Below are positions 10,152 through 23,072 of a stretch of 64,000 nt of DNA, piece after piece. A program made the position numbers and the translations under genes. The DNA comes from Rhabditoides inermis (lineage: Eukaryota; Nematoda; Chromadorea; Rhabditida; Rhabditidae), in assembly GCA_963966185.1 (NCBI GenBank), contig CAWZYM010000229.1:640508-704507 (forward strand), given 5' to 3'. Position 1 is the stretch's first letter. The number at the start of each line of letters is the position of its first letter. A model generated the notes under the pieces. It was not told where the DNA came from. It saw only the letters and a program-made list of their open reading frames with translations, and ran no database searches.

Positions 10152-13100
10152 TTACTTCTGAACATCTTTGTAAAAATGTCTGAACTGTCTTAGGGAGAAG
10201 TTCTAAACCCCTAAACATCTCGTGAAAAGTTCTTAACTCCTAAACACCTTTGTGAAGAGTTCTAAACTGTTCTAGGAAAAAGTTCTAAACACCTGAACAT
10301 CTTTGTGAAAAGTTCCAAACTCCTAAACATCTTTGTGAAAAGTTCTCAACTGATATAGGAAAAAGTTCTGAACTCCTAAACACTTTTGTGAAAAGTTCTA
10401 AACTGTCTAGGGAAAAGTTCTAAACCCCTGAACATCTTGTGCAAAGTTCTAAACCCCCAAACATCTTTGTGAAAAGTTCTAAACTGTTCTAGTGAAAAGT
10501 TCTAAACTTCTGAACATCTTTGTGAAAATGTCTGAACTGTCCTAGGGAAAAGTTCTAAACTTCTGAACATCTTTGTGAAAAGTTCTAAAACCCTAAACAA
10601 CTTTGTGAAAAGTTCTAAACTGGTTTAGGGAAAAGTTTTGAACTTCTGAACATCTTTGTGAAAAGTTCTAAACCATCGTTGTAAAAAGTTCTAAACTGTT
10701 TTAAGGAAAAGTTCTAAACTCCTGAACATCTTTGTGAAAAGTTCTAAACCCCTAAACATCGTTGTGAAAAGTTCTAAACTGTTCTAGTGAAAAAATCTAA
10801 ACACCTGAACATCTTTGTGAAAAGTTCTAAACTGTTCTAGTGAAAAGTTCTAAACTCCTGAACATCTTTGTGAAAAGTTCTAAACTCCTAAACATCTCTG
10901 TGAAAAGTTCTTAACTGATCTAGAAAAAAAGTTCTAAACTCCGGAACATCTTTGTGAAAAGTTCTTAACCATCGTTGTAAAAAGTTATAAACTGTTCTAA
11001 GCAAAAGTTCTGGACTCCTGAACATCTTTGTGAAAAGTTCTAAACCCCTAAACATCGTTGTGAAAAGTTCTAAACTGTTCTAGAAGAAAGTTTTAAACTC
11101 CTGAACATCTTTGTAAAAAGTTCTAAACTGTTCTAGTGAAAAAATTTGAACTCCTGAACATCTTTGTAAAAAAAAGTTCTAAACCCCTAAACATCGATGT
11201 GAAAAGTTCTAAACTGTTTTAGTGAAAATTTCTGAACAGCTGAACATCTTTGTTAAAAGTTCTAAACTGTTCTAGTAAAAAGGTCTAAACTCCTGAACAT
11301 CTTTGTGAAAAGTGTTAAATTCCTAAACATCTCTGTGAAAAGTTCTTAACTGATTTAGGAAAAAGTTCTAAACTCCTGAACATCTTTGTGAAAAGTTTTA
11401 AACTGTTCTAGGAAAAAGTTCTAAACTCCTAAACATCTTTGTGAAAAGTTCTCAACTGGTATAGGAAAAAGTTCTGAACTCCTAAACACTTTTGTGAAAA
11501 GTTCTAAACTGATCTAGGAAAAAGTTCTAAACTCCTGACCATCTTGTGAAAAGTTCTAAACCCCTAAACAACTTTGTGAAAAGTTCTAAACTGGTTTAGG
11601 GAAAAGTTCTAAACTTCTGAACATCTTTGTGAAAAGTTCTAAACCATCGTTGTAAAAAGTTCTAAACTGTTCTAAGAAAAAGTTCTAAACTCCTGAACAT
11701 CTTTGTGAAAAGTTCTAAACCCCTAAACTTCGTTGTGAAAAGTTCTAAACTGTTCTAGGGAAAAGTTTCAAACACCTGAACATCTTTGTGAAAAGTTCTA
11801 AACTCCTAAACATCTTTGTGAAAAGTTCTCAACTGATATAGGAAAAAGTTCTGAACTCCTAAACACTTTTGTGAAAAGTTCTAAACTGTTCTAGGGAAAA
11901 GTTCTAAACTTACTTCTGAACATCTTTGTAAAAATGTCTGAACTGTCTTAGGGAGAAGTTCTAAACCCCTAAACATCTCGTGAAAAGTTCTTAACTCCTA
12001 AACACCTTTGTGAAGAGTTCTAAACTGTTCTAGGAAAAAGTTCTAAACACCTGAACATCTTTGTGAAAAGTTCCAAACTCCTAAACATCTTTGTGAAAAG
12101 TTCTCAACTGATATAGGAAAAAGTTCTGAACTCCTAAACACTTTTGTGAAAAGTTCTAAACTGTCTAGGGAAAAGTTCTAAACCCCTGAACATCTTGTGC
12201 AAAGTTCTAAACCCCCAAACATCTTTGTGAAAAGTTCTAAACTGTTCTAGTGAAAAGTTCTAAACTTCTGAACATCTTTGTGAAAATGTCTGAACTGTCC
12301 TAGGGAAAAGTTCTAAACTTCTGAACATCTTTGTGAAAAGTTCTAAAACCCTAAACAACTTTGTGAAAAGTTCTAAACTGGTTTAGGGAAAAGTTTTGAA
12401 CTTCTGAACATCTTTGTGAAAAGTTCTAAACCATCGTTGTAAAAAGTTCTAAACTGTTTTAAGGAAAAGTTCTAAACTCCTGAACATCTTTGTGAAAAGT
12501 TCTAAACCCCTAAACATCGTTGTGAAAAGTTCTAAACTGTTCTAGTGAAAAAATCTAAACACCTGAACATCTTTGTGAAAAGTTCTAAACTGTTCTAGTG
12601 AAAAGTTCTAAACTCCTGAACATCTTTGTGAAAAGTTCTAAACTCCTAAACATCTCTGTGAAAAGTTCTTAACTGATCTAGAAAAAAAGTTCTAAACTCC
12701 GGAACATCTTTGTGAAAAGTTCTTAACCATCGTTGTAAAAAGTTATAAACTGTTCTAAGGAAAAGTTCTGGACTCCTGAACATCTTTGTGAAAAGTTCTA
12801 AACCCCTAAACATCGTTGTGAAAAGTTCTAAACTGTTCTAGAAGAAAGTTTTAAACTCCTGAACATCTTTGTAAAAAGTTCTAAACTGTTCTAGTGAAAA
12901 AATTTGAACTCCTGAACATCTTTGTAAAAAAAAGTTCTAAACCCCTAAACATCGATGTGAAAAGTTCTAAACTGTTTTAGTGAAAATTTCTGAACAGCTG
13001 AACATCTTTGTTAAAAGTTCTAAACTGTTCTAGTAAAAAGGTCTAAACTCCTGAACATCTTTGTGAAAAGTGTTAAATTCCTAAACATCTCTGTGAAAAG

Positions 13101-13938
13101 TTCTTAACTGATTTAGGAAAAAGTTCTAAACTCCTGAACATCTTTGTGAAAAGTTTTAAACTGTTCTAGGAAAAAGTTCTAAACTCCTAAACATCTTTGT
13201 GAAAAGTTCTCAACTGGTATAGGAAAAAGTTCTGAACTCCTAAACACTTTTGTGAAAAGTTCTAAACTGATCTAGGAAAAAGTTCTAAACTCCTGACCAT
13301 CTTGTGAAAAGTTCTAAACCCCTAAACAACTTTGTGAAAAGTTCTAAACTGGTTTAGGGAAAAGTTCTAAACTTCTGAACATCTTTGTGAAAAGTTCTAA
13401 ACCATCGTTGTAAAAAGTTCTAAACTGTTCTAAGAAAAAGTTCTAAACTCCTGAACATCTTTGTGAAAAGTTCTAAACCCCTAAACTTCGTTGTGAAAAG
13501 TTCTAAACTGTTCTAGGGAAAAGTTTCAAACACCTGAACATCTTTGTGAAAAGTTCTAAACTCCTAAACATCTTTGTGAAAAGTTCTCAACTGATATAGG
13601 AAAAAGTTCTGAACTCCTAAACACTTTTGTGAAAAGTTCTAAACTGTTCTAGGGAAAAGTTCTAAACTTACTTCTGAACATCTTTGTAAAAATGTCTGAA
13701 CTGTCTTAGGGAGAAGTTCTAAACCCCTAAACATCTCGTGAAAAGTTCTTAACTCCTAAACACCTTTGTGAAGAGTTCTAAACTGTTCTAGGAAAAAGTT
13801 CTAAACACCTGAACATCTTTGTGAAAAGTTCCAAACTCCTAAACATCTTTGTGAAAAGTTCTCAACTGATATAGGAAAAAGTTCTGAACTCCTAAACACT
13901 TTTGTGAAAAGTTCTAAACTGTCTAGGGAAAAGTTCTA
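9973..13938. repeat. Tandem 1758-bp HOR, two full copies plus a partial third
   Basis: Copies run at about 9973-11730, 11731-13488 and 13489-13938. L1 (10152, 11910, 13668), L3 (11233, 12991) and GTGCAAAG (10441, 12199) all give exactly 1758 bp. The copies are near identical. I saw single-base differences such as GCAAAAG (10999) against GGAAAAG, and GTTTTAAACACC in the left flank against GTTTCAAACACC in both copies. The L3-to-L1 arm is 677 bp, that is 354 bp shorter than in the long form. Confidence 0.85.
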
Positions 13939-15883
13939 AACTCCTGAACATCTTGTGAAAAGTTCTAAACCCCCAAACATCTTTGTGAAAAGTTCTAAAC
14001 TGTTCTAGTGGAAAGTTCTAAACTTCTGAACATCTTTGTGAAAATGTCTGAACTGTTCTAGGGAAAAGTTCTAAACTTCTGAACATCTTTGTGAAAAGTT
14101 CTAAAACCCTAAACAACTTTGTGAAAAGTTCTAAACTGGTTTAGGGAAAAGTTTTAAACTTCTGAACATCTTTGTGAAAAGTTCTAAACCATCGTTGTAA
14201 AAAGTTCTAAACTGTTTTAAGGAGAAGTTCTAAACTCCTGAACATCTTTGTGAAAAGTTCTTAACCCCTAAACATCGTTGTGAAAAATTCTAAACTGATC
14301 TAGGAAAAAGTTCTAAACTCCTGAACATCTTGTGAAAAGTTCTAAACCCCTAAACATCTTTGTTAAAAGTTCTAAACTGTTCTAGTGAAAAGTTCTAAAC
14401 CCCTAAACATCTTGTGAAAAGTTCTAAACTGTTCTAGTGAAAAGTTCTAAACCCCTAAACATCGTTGTGAAAAGTTCTTTACTGGTTTAGGGAAAAGTTC
14501 TAATCTTCTGAACATCTTTGTGAAAAAGTCTGAACTGTTCTAGGAAAAAGTTCTGAACTCCTGAACATCTTTGTGAAAAGTTCTTAACCATCGTTGTAAA
14601 AAGTTATAAACTGTTCTAAGGAAAAGTTCTGGACTCCTGAACATCTTTGTGAAAAGTTCTAAACCCCTAAACATCGTTGTGAAAAGTTCTAAACTGTTCT
14701 AGAAGAAAGTTCTAAACTCCTGAACATCTTTGTAAAAAGTTCTAAACTGTTCTAGTGAAAAAAATTCGAACTCCTGAACATCTTTGTAAAAAAAAGTTCT
14801 AAACCCCTAAACATCGATGTGAAAAGTTCTAAACTGTTTTAGTGAAAATTTCTGAACAGCTGAACATCTTTGTTAAAAGTTCTAAACTGTTCTAGTAAAA
14901 AGTTCTAAACTCCTGAACATCTTTGTGAAAAGTGTTAAATTCCTAAACATCTCTGTGAAAAGTTCTTAACTGATTTAGGAAAAAGTTCTAAACTCCTGAA
15001 CATCTTTGTGAAAAGTTTTAAACTGTTCTAGGAAAAAGTTCTAAACTCCTAAACATCTTTGTGAAAAGTTCTCAACTGGTATAGGAAAAAGTTCTGAACT
15101 CCTAAACACTTTTGTGAAAAGTTATAAACTGATCTAGGAAAAAGTTCTAAACTCCTGACCATCTTGTGAAAAGTTCTAAACCCCTAAACAACTTTGTGAA
15201 AAGTTCTAAACTGGTTTAGGGAAAAGTTCTAAACTTCTGAACATCTTTGTGAAAAGTTCTAAACCATCGTTGTAAAAAGTTCTAAACTGTTCTAAGAAAA
15301 AGTTCTTAACTCCTGAACATCTTTGTGAAAAGTTCTAAACCCCTAAACTTCGTTGTGAAAAGTTCTAAACTGTTCTAGTGAAAAGTTCTAAACACCTGAA
15401 CATCTTTGTGAAAAGTTCTAAACTGTTCTAGTGAAAAGTTCTAAACTCCTGAACATCTTTGTGAAAAGTTCTGAACTCCTAAACACTTTTGTGAAAAGTT
15501 CTAAACTGATCTAGGAAAAAGTTCTAAACTCCTGAACATCTTGTGAAAAGTTCTAAACCCCCAAACATCGTTGTGAAAAGTTCTAAACTGGTTTAGGGAA
15601 AAGTTCTAAACTTCTGAACAGCTTTGTGAAAATGTCTGAACTGTTCTAGAAAAAAGTTCTAAACTCCTGAACATCTTTGTGAAAAGTTCTAAAACCCTAA
15701 ACAACGTTGTGAAAAGTTCTAAACTGTTCTAGGGAAAAGTTTTAAACATCTGAACATCTTTGTGAAAAGTTCTAAACTCCTAAACATCTTTGTGAAAAGT
15801 TCTCAACTGATATAGGAAAAAGTTCTGAACTCCTAAACACTTTTGTGAAAAGTTCTAAACTGTTCTAGGGAAAAGTTCTAAAC
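13668..15883. repeat. Full long-form HOR copy, 2216 bp
   Basis: L1 to L3 is 1185 bp and L3 to L1 is 1031 bp. This is the best reference copy of the long HOR in the window. It includes TTTTAAGGAGAAG (about 14216), the TTCGAACTCC variant (14765), the AACAGCTTTGTG unit (about 15618) used as the left edge of the 358-bp deletion, and the CACCTTTGTGAAGAG unit (right edge) after the next L1. Confidence 0.85.
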
Positions 15884-16452
15884 TTACTTCTGAACATCTT
15901 TGTAAAAATGTCTGAACTGTCTTAGGGAGAAGTTCTAAACCCCTAAACATCTCGTGAAAAGTTCTTAACTCCTAAACACCTTTGTGAAGAGTTCTAAACT
16001 GTTCTAGGAAAAAGTTCTAAACACCTGAACATCTTTGTGAAAAGTTCCAAACTCCTAAACATCTTTGTGAAAAGTTCTCAACTGATATAGGAAAAAGTTC
16101 TGAACTCCTAAACACTTTTGTGAAAAGTTCTAAACTGTCTAGGGAAAAGTTCTAAACCCCTGAACATCTTGTGCAAAGTTCTAAACCCCCAAACATCTTT
16201 GTGAAAAGTTCTAAACTGTTCTAGTGAAAAGTTCTAAACTTCTGAACATCTTTGTGAAAATGTCTGAACTGTCCTAGGGAAAAGTTCTAAACTTCTGAAC
16301 ATCTTTGTGAAAAGTTCTAAAACCCTAAACAACTTTGTGAAAAGTTCTAAACTGGTTTAGGGAAAAGTTTTGAACTTCTGAACATCTTTGTGAAAAGTTC
16401 TAAACCATCGTTGTAAAAAGTTCTAAACTGTTTTAAGGAAAAGTTCTAAACT
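15884..16452. repeat. Partial HOR leading into the 1858-bp array
   Basis: Starts at the last L1 before a gap of almost 8 kb and follows the GTGCAAAG / CTGTCCTAGG subtype seen at 10.4 and 12.2 kb. It ends at TTTTAAGGAAAAGTTCTAAACTCC (about 16431-16454), where the sequence jumps to the TTCCAAACTCC unit at 16474 and so joins the 1858-bp series. The junction lies in a shared box. Confidence 0.75.
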
Positions 16453-19400
16453 CCTGAACATCTTTGTGAAAAGTTCCAAACTCCTAAACATCTTTGTGAA
16501 AAGTTCTCAACTGATATAGGAAAAAGTTCTGAACTCCTAAACACTTTTGTGAAAAGTTCTAAACTGTCTAGGGAAAAGTTCTAAACTCCTGAACATCTTG
16601 TGAAAAGTTCTAAACCCCCAAACATCTTTGTGAAAAGTTCTAAACTGTTCTAGTGGAAAGTTCTAAACTTCTGAACATCTTTGTGAAAATGTATGAACTG
16701 TTCTAGGGAAAAAGTCTAAACTTCTGAACATCTTTGTGAAAAGTTCTAAAACCCTAAACAACTTTGTGAAAAGTTCTAAACTGGTTTAGGGAAAAGTTTT
16801 AAACTTCTGAACATCTTTGTGAAAAGTTCTAAACCATCGTTGTAAAAAGTTCTAAACTGTTCTAAGGAAAAGTTCTAAACTCCTGAACATCTTTGTGAAA
16901 AGTTCTTAACCCCTAAACATCGTTGTGAAAAGTTCTAAACTGATCTAGGAAAAAGTTCTAAACTCCTGAACATCTTGTGAAAAGTTCTAAACCCCTAAAC
17001 ATCTTTGTTAAAAGTTCTAAACTGTTCTAGTGAAAAGTTCTAAACCCCTAAACATCTTGTGAAAAGTTCTAAACTGTTCTAGTGAAAAGTTCTAAACCCC
17101 TAAACATCGTTGTGAAAAGTTCTTTACTGGTTTAGGGAAAAGTTCTAATCTTCTGAACATCTTTGTGAAAAAGTCTGAACTGTTCTAGGGAAAAGTTCTG
17201 AACTCCTGAACATCTTTGTGAAAAGTTCTTAACCATCGTTGTAAAAAGTTATAAACTGTTCTAAGGAAAAGTTCTGGACTCCTGAACATCTTTGTGAAAA
17301 GTTCTAAACCCCTAAACATCGTTGTGAAAAGTTCTAAACTGTTCTAGAAGAAAGTTCTAAACTCCTGAACATCTTTGTAAAAAGTTCTAAACTGTTCTAG
17401 TGAAAAAAATTCGAACTCCTGAACATCTTTGTAAAAAAAAGTTCTAAACCCCTAAACATCGATGTGAAAAGTTCTAAACTGTTTTAGTGAAAATTTCTGA
17501 ACAGCTGAACATCTTTGTTAAAAGTTCTAAACTGTTCTAGTAAAAAGTTCTAAACTCCTGAACATCTTTGTGAAAAGTGTTAAATTCCTAAACATCTCTG
17601 TGAAAAGTTCTTAACTGATTTAGGAAAAAGTTCTAAACTCCTGAACATCTTTGTGAAAAGTTTTAAACTGTTCTAGGAAAAAGTTCTAAACTCCTAAACA
17701 TCTTTGTGAAAAGTTCTCAACTGGTATAGGAAAAAGTTCTGAACTCCTAAACACTTTTGTGAAAAGTTATAAACTGATCTAGGAAAAAGTTCTAAACTCC
17801 TGACCATCTTGTGAAAAGTTCTAAACCCCTAAACAACTTTGTGAAAAGTTCTAAACTGGTTTAGGGAAAAGTTCTAAACTTCTGAACATCTTTGTGAAAA
17901 GTTCTAAACCATCGTTGTAAAAAGTTCTAAACTGTTCTAAGAAAAAGTTCTTAACTCCTGAACATCTTTGTGAAAAGTTCTAAACCCCTAAACTTCGTTG
18001 TGAAAAGTTCTAAACTGTTCTAGTGAAAAGTTTTAAACACCTGAACATCTTTGTGAAAAGTTCTAAACTGTTCTAGTGAAAAGTTCTAAACTCCTGAACA
18101 TCTTTGTGAAAAGTTCTGAACTCCTAAACACTTTTGTGAAAAGTTCTAAACTGATCTAGGAAAAAGTTCTAAACTCCTGAACATCTTGTGAAAAGTTCTA
18201 AACCCCCAAACATCGTTGTGAAAAGTTCTAAACTGGTTTAGGGAAAAGTTCTAAACTTCTGAACACCTTTGTGAAGAGTTCTAAACTGTTCTAGGAAAAA
18301 GTTCTAAACACCTGAACATCTTTGTGAAAAGTTCCAAACTCCTAAACATCTTTGTGAAAAGTTCTCAACTGATATAGGAAAAAGTTCTGAACTCCTAAAC
18401 ACTTTTGTGAAAAGTTCTAAACTGTCTAGGGAAAAGTTCTAAACTCCTGAACATCTTGTGAAAAGTTCTAAACCCCCAAACATCTTTGTGAAAAGTTCTA
18501 AACTGTTCTAGTGGAAAGTTCTAAACTTCTGAACATCTTTGTGAAAATGTATGAACTGTTCTAGGGAAAAGTTCTAAACTTCTGAACATCTTTGTGAAAA
18601 GTTCTAAAACCCTAAACAACTTTGTGAAAAGTTCTAAACTGGTTTAGGGAAAAGTTTTAAACTTCTGAACATCTTTGTGAAAAGTTCTAAACCATCGTTG
18701 TAAAAAGTTCTAAACTGTTCTAAGGAAAAGTTCTAAACTCCTGAACATCTTTGTGAAAAGTTCTTAACCCCTAAACATCGTTGTGAAAAGTTCTAAACTG
18801 ATCTAGGAAAAAGTTCTAAACTCCTGAACATCTTGTGAAAAGTTCTAAACCCCTAAACATCTTTGTTAAAAGTTCTAAACTGTTCTAGTGAAAAGTTCTA
18901 AACCCCTAAACATCTTGTGAAAAGTTCTAAACTGTTCTAGTGAAAAGTTCTAAACCCCTAAACATCGTTGTGAAAAGTTCTTTACTGGTTTAGGGAAAAG
19001 TTCTAATCTTCTGAACATCTTTGTGAAAAAGTCTGAACTGTTCTAGGGAAAAGTTCTGAACTCCTGAACATCTTTGTGAAAAGTTCTTAACCATCGTTGT
19101 AAAAAGTTATAAACTGTTCTAAGGAAAAGTTCTGGACTCCTGAACATCTTTGTGAAAAGTTCTAAACCCCTAAACATCGTTGTGAAAAGTTCTAAACTGT
19201 TCTAGAAGAAAGTTCTAAACTCCTGAACATCTTTGTAAAAAGTTCTAAACTGTTCTAGTGAAAAAAATTCGAACTCCTGAACATCTTTGTAAAAAAAGTT
19301 CTAAACCCCTAAACATCGATGTGAAAAGTTCTAAACTGTTTTAGTGAAAATTTCTGAACAGCTGAACATCTTTGTTAAAAGTTCTAAACTGTTCTAGTAA

Positions 19401-22159
19401 AAAGTTCTAAACTCCTGAACATCTTTGTGAAAAGTGTTAAATTCCTAAACATCTCTGTGAAAAGTTCTTAACTGATTTAGGAAAAAGTTCTAAACTCCTG
19501 AACATCTTTGTGAAAAGTTTTAAACTGTTCTAGGAAAAAGTTCTAAACTCCTAAACATCTTTGTGAAAAGTTCTCAACTGGTATAGGAAAAAGTTCTGAA
19601 CTCCTAAACACTTTTGTGAAAAGTTATAAACTGATCTAGGAAAAAGTTCTAAACTCCTGACCATCTTGTGAAAAGTTCTAAACCCCTAAACAACTTTGTG
19701 AAAAGTTCTAAACTGGTTTAGGGAAAAGTTCTAAACTTCTGAACATCTTTGTGAAAAGTTCTAAACCATCGTTGTAAAAAGTTCTAAACTGTTCTAAGAA
19801 AAAGTTCTTAACTCCTGAACATCTTTGTGAAAAGTTCTAAACCCCTAAACTTCGTTGTGAAAAGTTCTAAACTGTTCTAGTGAAAAGTTCTAAACACCTG
19901 AACATCTTTGTGAAAAGTTCTAAACTGTTCTAGTGAAAAGTTCTAAACTCCTGAACATCTTTGTGAAAAGTTCTGAACTCCTAAACACTTTTGTGAAAAG
20001 TTCTAAACTGATCTAGGAAAAAGTTCTAAACTCCTGAACATCTTGTGAAAAGTTCTAAACCCCCAAACATCGTTGTGAAAAGTTCTAAACTGGTTTAGGG
20101 AAAAGTTCTAAACTTCTGAACACCTTTGTGAAGAGTTCTAAACTGTTCTAGGAAAAAGTTCTAAACACCTGAACATCTTTGTGAAAAGTTCCAAACTCCT
20201 AAACATCTTTGTGAAAAGTTCTCAACTGATATAGGAAAAAGTTCTGAACTCCTAAACACTTTTGTGAAAAGTTCTAAACTGTCTAGGGAAAAGTTCTAAA
20301 CTCCTGAACATCTTGTGAAAAGTTCTAAACCCCCAAACATCTTTGTGAAAAGTTCTAAACTGTTCTAGTGGAAAGTTCTAAACTTCTGAACATCTTTGTG
20401 AAAATGTATGAACTGTTCTAGGGAAAAGTTCTAAACTTCTGAACATCTTTGTGAAAAGTTCTAAAACCCTAAACAACTTTGTGAAAAGTTCTAAACTGGT
20501 TTAGGGAAAAGTTTTAAACTTCTGAACATCTTTGTGAAAAGTTCTAAACCATCGTTGTAAAAAGTTCTAAACTGTTCTAAGGAAAAGTTCTAAACTCCTG
20601 AACATCTTTGTGAAAAGTTCTTAACCCCTAAACATCGTTGTGAAAAGTTCTAAACTGATCTAGGAAAAAGTTCTAAACTCCTGAACATCTTGTGAAAAGT
20701 TCTAAACCCCTAAACATCTTTGTTAAAAGTTCTAAACTGTTCTAGTGAAAAGTTCTAAACCCCTAAACATCTTGTGAAAAGTTCTAAACTGTTCTAGTGA
20801 AAAGTTCTAAACCCCTAAACATCGTTGTGAAAAGTTCTTTACTGGTTTAGGGAAAAGTTCTAATCTTCTGAACATCTTTGTGAAAAAGTCTGAACTGTTC
20901 TAGGGAAAAGTTCTGAACTCCTGAACATCTTTGTGAAAAGTTCTTAACCATCGTTGTAAAAAGTTATAAACTGTTCTAAGGAAAAGTTCTGGACTCCTGA
21001 ACATCTTTGTGAAAAGTTCTAAACCCCTAAACATCGTTGTGAAAAGTTCTAAACTGTTCTAGAAGAAAGTTCTAAACTCCTGAACATCTTTGTAAAAAGT
21101 TCTAAACTGTTCTAGTGAAAAAAATTCGAACTCCTGAACATCTTTGTAAAAAAAAGTTCTAAACCCCTAAACATCGATGTGAAAAGTTCTAAACTGTTTT
21201 AGTGAAAATTTCTGAACAGCTGAACATCTTTGTTAAAAGTTCTAAACTGTTCTAGTAAAAAGTTCTAAACTCCTGAACATCTTTGTGAAAAGTGTTAAAT
21301 TCCTAAACATCTCTGTGAAAAGTTCTTAACTGATTTAGGAAAAAGTTCTAAACTCCTGAACATCTTTGTGAAAAGTTTTAAACTGTTCTAGGAAAAAGTT
21401 CTAAACTCCTAAACATCTTTGTGAAAAGTTCTCAACTGGTATAGGAAAAAGTTCTGAACTCCTAAACACTTTTGTGAAAAGTTATAAACTGATCTAGGAA
21501 AAAGTTCTAAACTCCTGACCATCTTGTGAAAAGTTCTAAACCCCTAAACAACTTTGTGAAAAGTTCTAAACTGGTTTAGGGAAAAGTTCTAAACTTCTGA
21601 ACATCTTTGTGAAAAGTTCTAAACCATCGTTGTAAAAAGTTCTAAACTGTTCTAAGAAAAAGTTCTTAACTCCTGAACATCTTTGTGAAAAGTTCTAAAC
21701 CCCTAAACTTCGTTGTGAAAAGTTCTAAACTGTTCTAGTGAAAAGTTCTAAACACCTGAACATCTTTGTGAAAAGTTCTAAACTGTTCTAGTGAAAAGTT
21801 CTAAACTCCTGAACATCTTTGTGAAAAGTTCTGAACTCCTAAACACTTTTGTGAAAAGTTCTAAACTGATCTAGGAAAAAGTTCTAAACTCCTGAACATC
21901 TTGTGAAAAGTTCTAAACCCCCAAACATCGTTGTGAAAAGTTCTAAACTGGTTTAGGGAAAAGTTCTAAACTTCTGAACACCTTTGTGAAGAGTTCTAAA
22001 CTGTTCTAGGAAAAAGTTCTAAACACCTGAACATCTTTGTGAAAAGTTCCAAACTCCTAAACATCTTTGTGAAAAGTTCTCAACTGATATAGGAAAAAGT
22101 TCTGAACTCCTAAACACTTTTGTGAAAAGTTCTAAACTGTCTAGGGAAAAGTTCTAAAC
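16453..22159. repeat. Tandem 1858-bp HOR array, three copies plus a short remainder
   Basis: Copies run at about 16453-18310 (1858 bp), 18311-20167 (1857 bp) and 20168-22025 (1858 bp), with homology to 22159. L3 (17498, 19355, 21213), GTATGAACTG (16691, 18549, 20406) and CTTCTGAACACC (18256, 20113, 21971) agree. The middle copy is one A shorter in the A run near 19290. Copies differ at very few bases, for example AAAAAGTCTAAAC at 16715 and GTTTTAAACACC at 18030. None contains L1: CTTCTGAACA is fused directly to CCTTTGTGAAGAG. Confidence 0.88.
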
Positions 22160-22927
22160 CCCTGAACATCTTGTGCAAAGTTCTAAACCCCCAAACATCT
22201 TTGTGAAAAGTTCTAAACTGTTCTAGTGAAAAGTTCTAAACTTCTGAACATCTTTGTGAAAATGTCTGAACTGTCCTAGGGAAAAGTTCTAAACTTCTGA
22301 ACATCTTTGTGAAAAGTTCTAAAACCCTAAACAACTTTGTGAAAAGTTCTAAACTGGTTTAGGGAAAAGTTTTGAACTTCTGAACATCTTTGTGAAAAGT
22401 TCTAAACCATCGTTGTAAAAAGTTCTAAACTGTTTTAAGGAAAAGTTCTAAACTCCTGAACATCTTTGTGAAAAGTTCTAAACCCCTAAACATCGTTGTG
22501 AAAAGTTCTAAACTGTTCTAGTGAAAAAATCTAAACACCTGAACATCTTTGTGAAAAGTTCTAAACTGTTCTAGTGAAAAGTTCTAAACTCCTGAACATC
22601 TTTGTGAAAAGTTCTAAACTCCTAAACATCTCTGTGAAAAGTTCTTAACTGATCTAGAAAAAAAGTTCTAAACTCCTGAACATCTTTGTGAAAAGTTCTC
22701 AACTGGTATAGGAAAAAGTTCTGAACTCCTAAACACTTTTGTGAAAAATTCTAAACTGATCTAGGAAAAAGTTCTAAACTCCTGAACATCTTGTGAAAAG
22801 TTCTAAACCCCTAAACATCTTTGTTAAAAGTTCTAAACTGTTCTAGTGAAAAGTTCTAAACCCCTAAACATCTTGTGAAAAGTTCTAAACTGTTCTAGTG
22901 AAAAGTTCTGAACTCCTGAACATCTTT
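22160..22927. repeat. Monomer mosaic between the 1858-bp array and the 22-kb unit
   Basis: Starts with the CCCCTGAACATCTTGTGCAAAG subtype and follows the 10.43-10.93 kb sequence (CTGTCCTAGG, TTTTAAGG, GTGAAAAAATCTAAACACC). From about 22670 it changes to the TGGTATAGG subtype that recurs at 29.83 kb. Only ordinary monomers are present. Confidence 0.75.
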
Positions 22928-23072
22928 GTGAAAAGTTCTAAACCCCTAAACATCGTTGTGAAAAGTTCTTAACTGGTTTAGGGAAAAGTTCTTAACTCCT
23001 GAACATCTTGTGAAAAGTTCCAAACCCCTAAACATCTTTGTGAAAAGTTTTGAACTGGTATAGGAAAAAAGT

